Assembly: GCF_009828585.1 (NCBI RefSeq)
Contig: NZ_WSRZ01000002.1
Coordinates: 186,001 to 250,000 of the forward strand
Length of the DNA: 64,000 nucleotides
DNA from: Shewanella litoralis
Lineage (GTDB): Bacteria > Pseudomonadota > Gammaproteobacteria > Enterobacterales > Shewanellaceae
Reading direction: 5' to 3'
Below are positions 63,711-64,000 of this stretch, piece after piece. The position numbers were made by a program, and so were the translations under genes. The notes under the pieces were generated by a model that was not told the DNA's origin, did no database searches, and saw only the letters and a list, made by a program, of their open reading frames with translations. Each line of letters opens with the position of its first letter. Positions within the stretch are counted from its first letter, which is position 1.

Positions 63711-64000
63711 CTATTCAGCTAATGTTGCCAGTACCACTTCGTGATGGTCTTTGGTTTTGAATTTATTGAGCACATGGCTAACTTTGCCATCAGTGCCTAC
63801 GATAAAGCTTAGGCGATGTATGCCATCATAGTGCTTGCCCATAAACTGTTTTGGGCCCCAGACACCAAAGCCATCAGCAACAGCATGGTCTTCATCGCTA
63901 AGTAAGGTGAAGTTGAGTGCTTGTTTGTCAGCAAATTTGGCTAGCTTTGCCACTGGATCTGGACTGATACCGAACACGGTGACGTTTAGGCCATCGAGTT
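63711..64000 (-). CDS. bcp: Thioredoxin-dependent thiol peroxidase (BCP/PrxQ), C-terminal part
   Basis: The minus-strand frame is open to the window edge, so the protein begins outside. 95 codons are visible. The stretch LNVTVFGISPDPVAKLAKFADKQALNFTLLSDEDHAVADGFGVWGPKQFMGKHYDGIHRLSFIVG is the C-terminal half of bacterioferritin comigratory protein; the peroxidatic Cys lies upstream, outside. It reduces peroxides with thioredoxin. The frame contains no other oddity. Confidence 0.92.
   Translation of the reverse strand, partial: LDGLNVTVFGISPDPVAKLAKFADKQALNFTLLSDEDHAVADGFGVWGPKQFMGKHYDGIHRLSFIVGTDGKVSHVLNKFKTKDHHEVVLATLAE

Noticed and set aside
1-64000. tRNA or rRNA genes
   Set aside because: No tRNA cloverleaf or rRNA sequence was recognised by eye on either strand; a covariance search could still reveal one.

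Overview
The window reads as a chromosomal segment of a marine gammaproteobacterium, most likely Shewanella. The evidence is the gene content: a propionate operon of the acnD/prpF type, lldEFG lactate genes, a RegB/RegA-type redox two-component pair, a desaturase with its own flavodoxin/ferredoxin-type reductase, and an oxygen-dependent MesD/MesX methionine synthase pair. The genus is inferred from this gene set; no rRNA or tRNA is visible to confirm it.

Layout. 1-6.4 kb is one plus-strand cluster of the ATP-grasp / alpha-E / transglutaminase type: the end of a DUF2126 protein, a fused ATP-grasp+alpha-E protein, a transglutaminase, and a separate ATP-grasp and alpha-E pair. It is followed by a 5'-truncated DUF2938 gene. 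7-24.6 kb is ordinary chromosome: a SAM methyltransferase, nnrD, an exported-looking guanine deaminase, an oxidoreductase, an MFS pump, a peroxiredoxin-like protein, an acyltransferase, an HD-GYP protein, three LysR regulators each next to a probable target, an AraC regulator with a dead LysR stub in front of it, a double SnoaL protein, a PACE pump and a phospholipase A2-like exported protein. 24.6-34.5 kb holds lipid desaturation genes behind two FabR/DesT-like operators, dps, a hydratase, a TetR regulator, an alanine/sodium symporter and the RegBA-like pair. 34.6-36.7 kb is mesD-mesX.

37-44.95 kb is the accessory part. Six small minus-strand genes (three lipoproteins, two membrane proteins, one HNH nuclease) lie in an integron-type cassette array with attC-like sites and no integrase in the window. 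At five of the six gene ends the stop codon abuts the 3' end (domains V and VI) of a group IIC intron remnant that reads in the opposite direction. The remnants carry no intron protein. Three of these gene ends also share an almost identical noncoding scaffold leading to the attC. About 0.4 kb of inverted repeat bounds the whole block. This is the structure expected if group IIC-attC introns help to join free-standing genes to attC sites, and it is the most interesting part of the window.

45-50 kb carries a divergent SelO/YdiU protein, a lipoprotein, and a SatD-DUF3307 pair behind four evenly arranged inverted-repeat operators. 50.3-53 kb is lldEFG (lactate oxidation). 54.2-61 kb is a GntR regulator followed by prpB-prpC-acnD-prpF (2-methylcitrate cycle), with TTGTCGACAA operators before and inside the regulator gene. 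61.4-64 kb holds a CPA1 sodium/proton antiporter and the end of bcp on the other strand.

A small transposon-like element (MITE) with TATACCCAA ends occurs twice complete and once as a fragment, each time in intergenic DNA.
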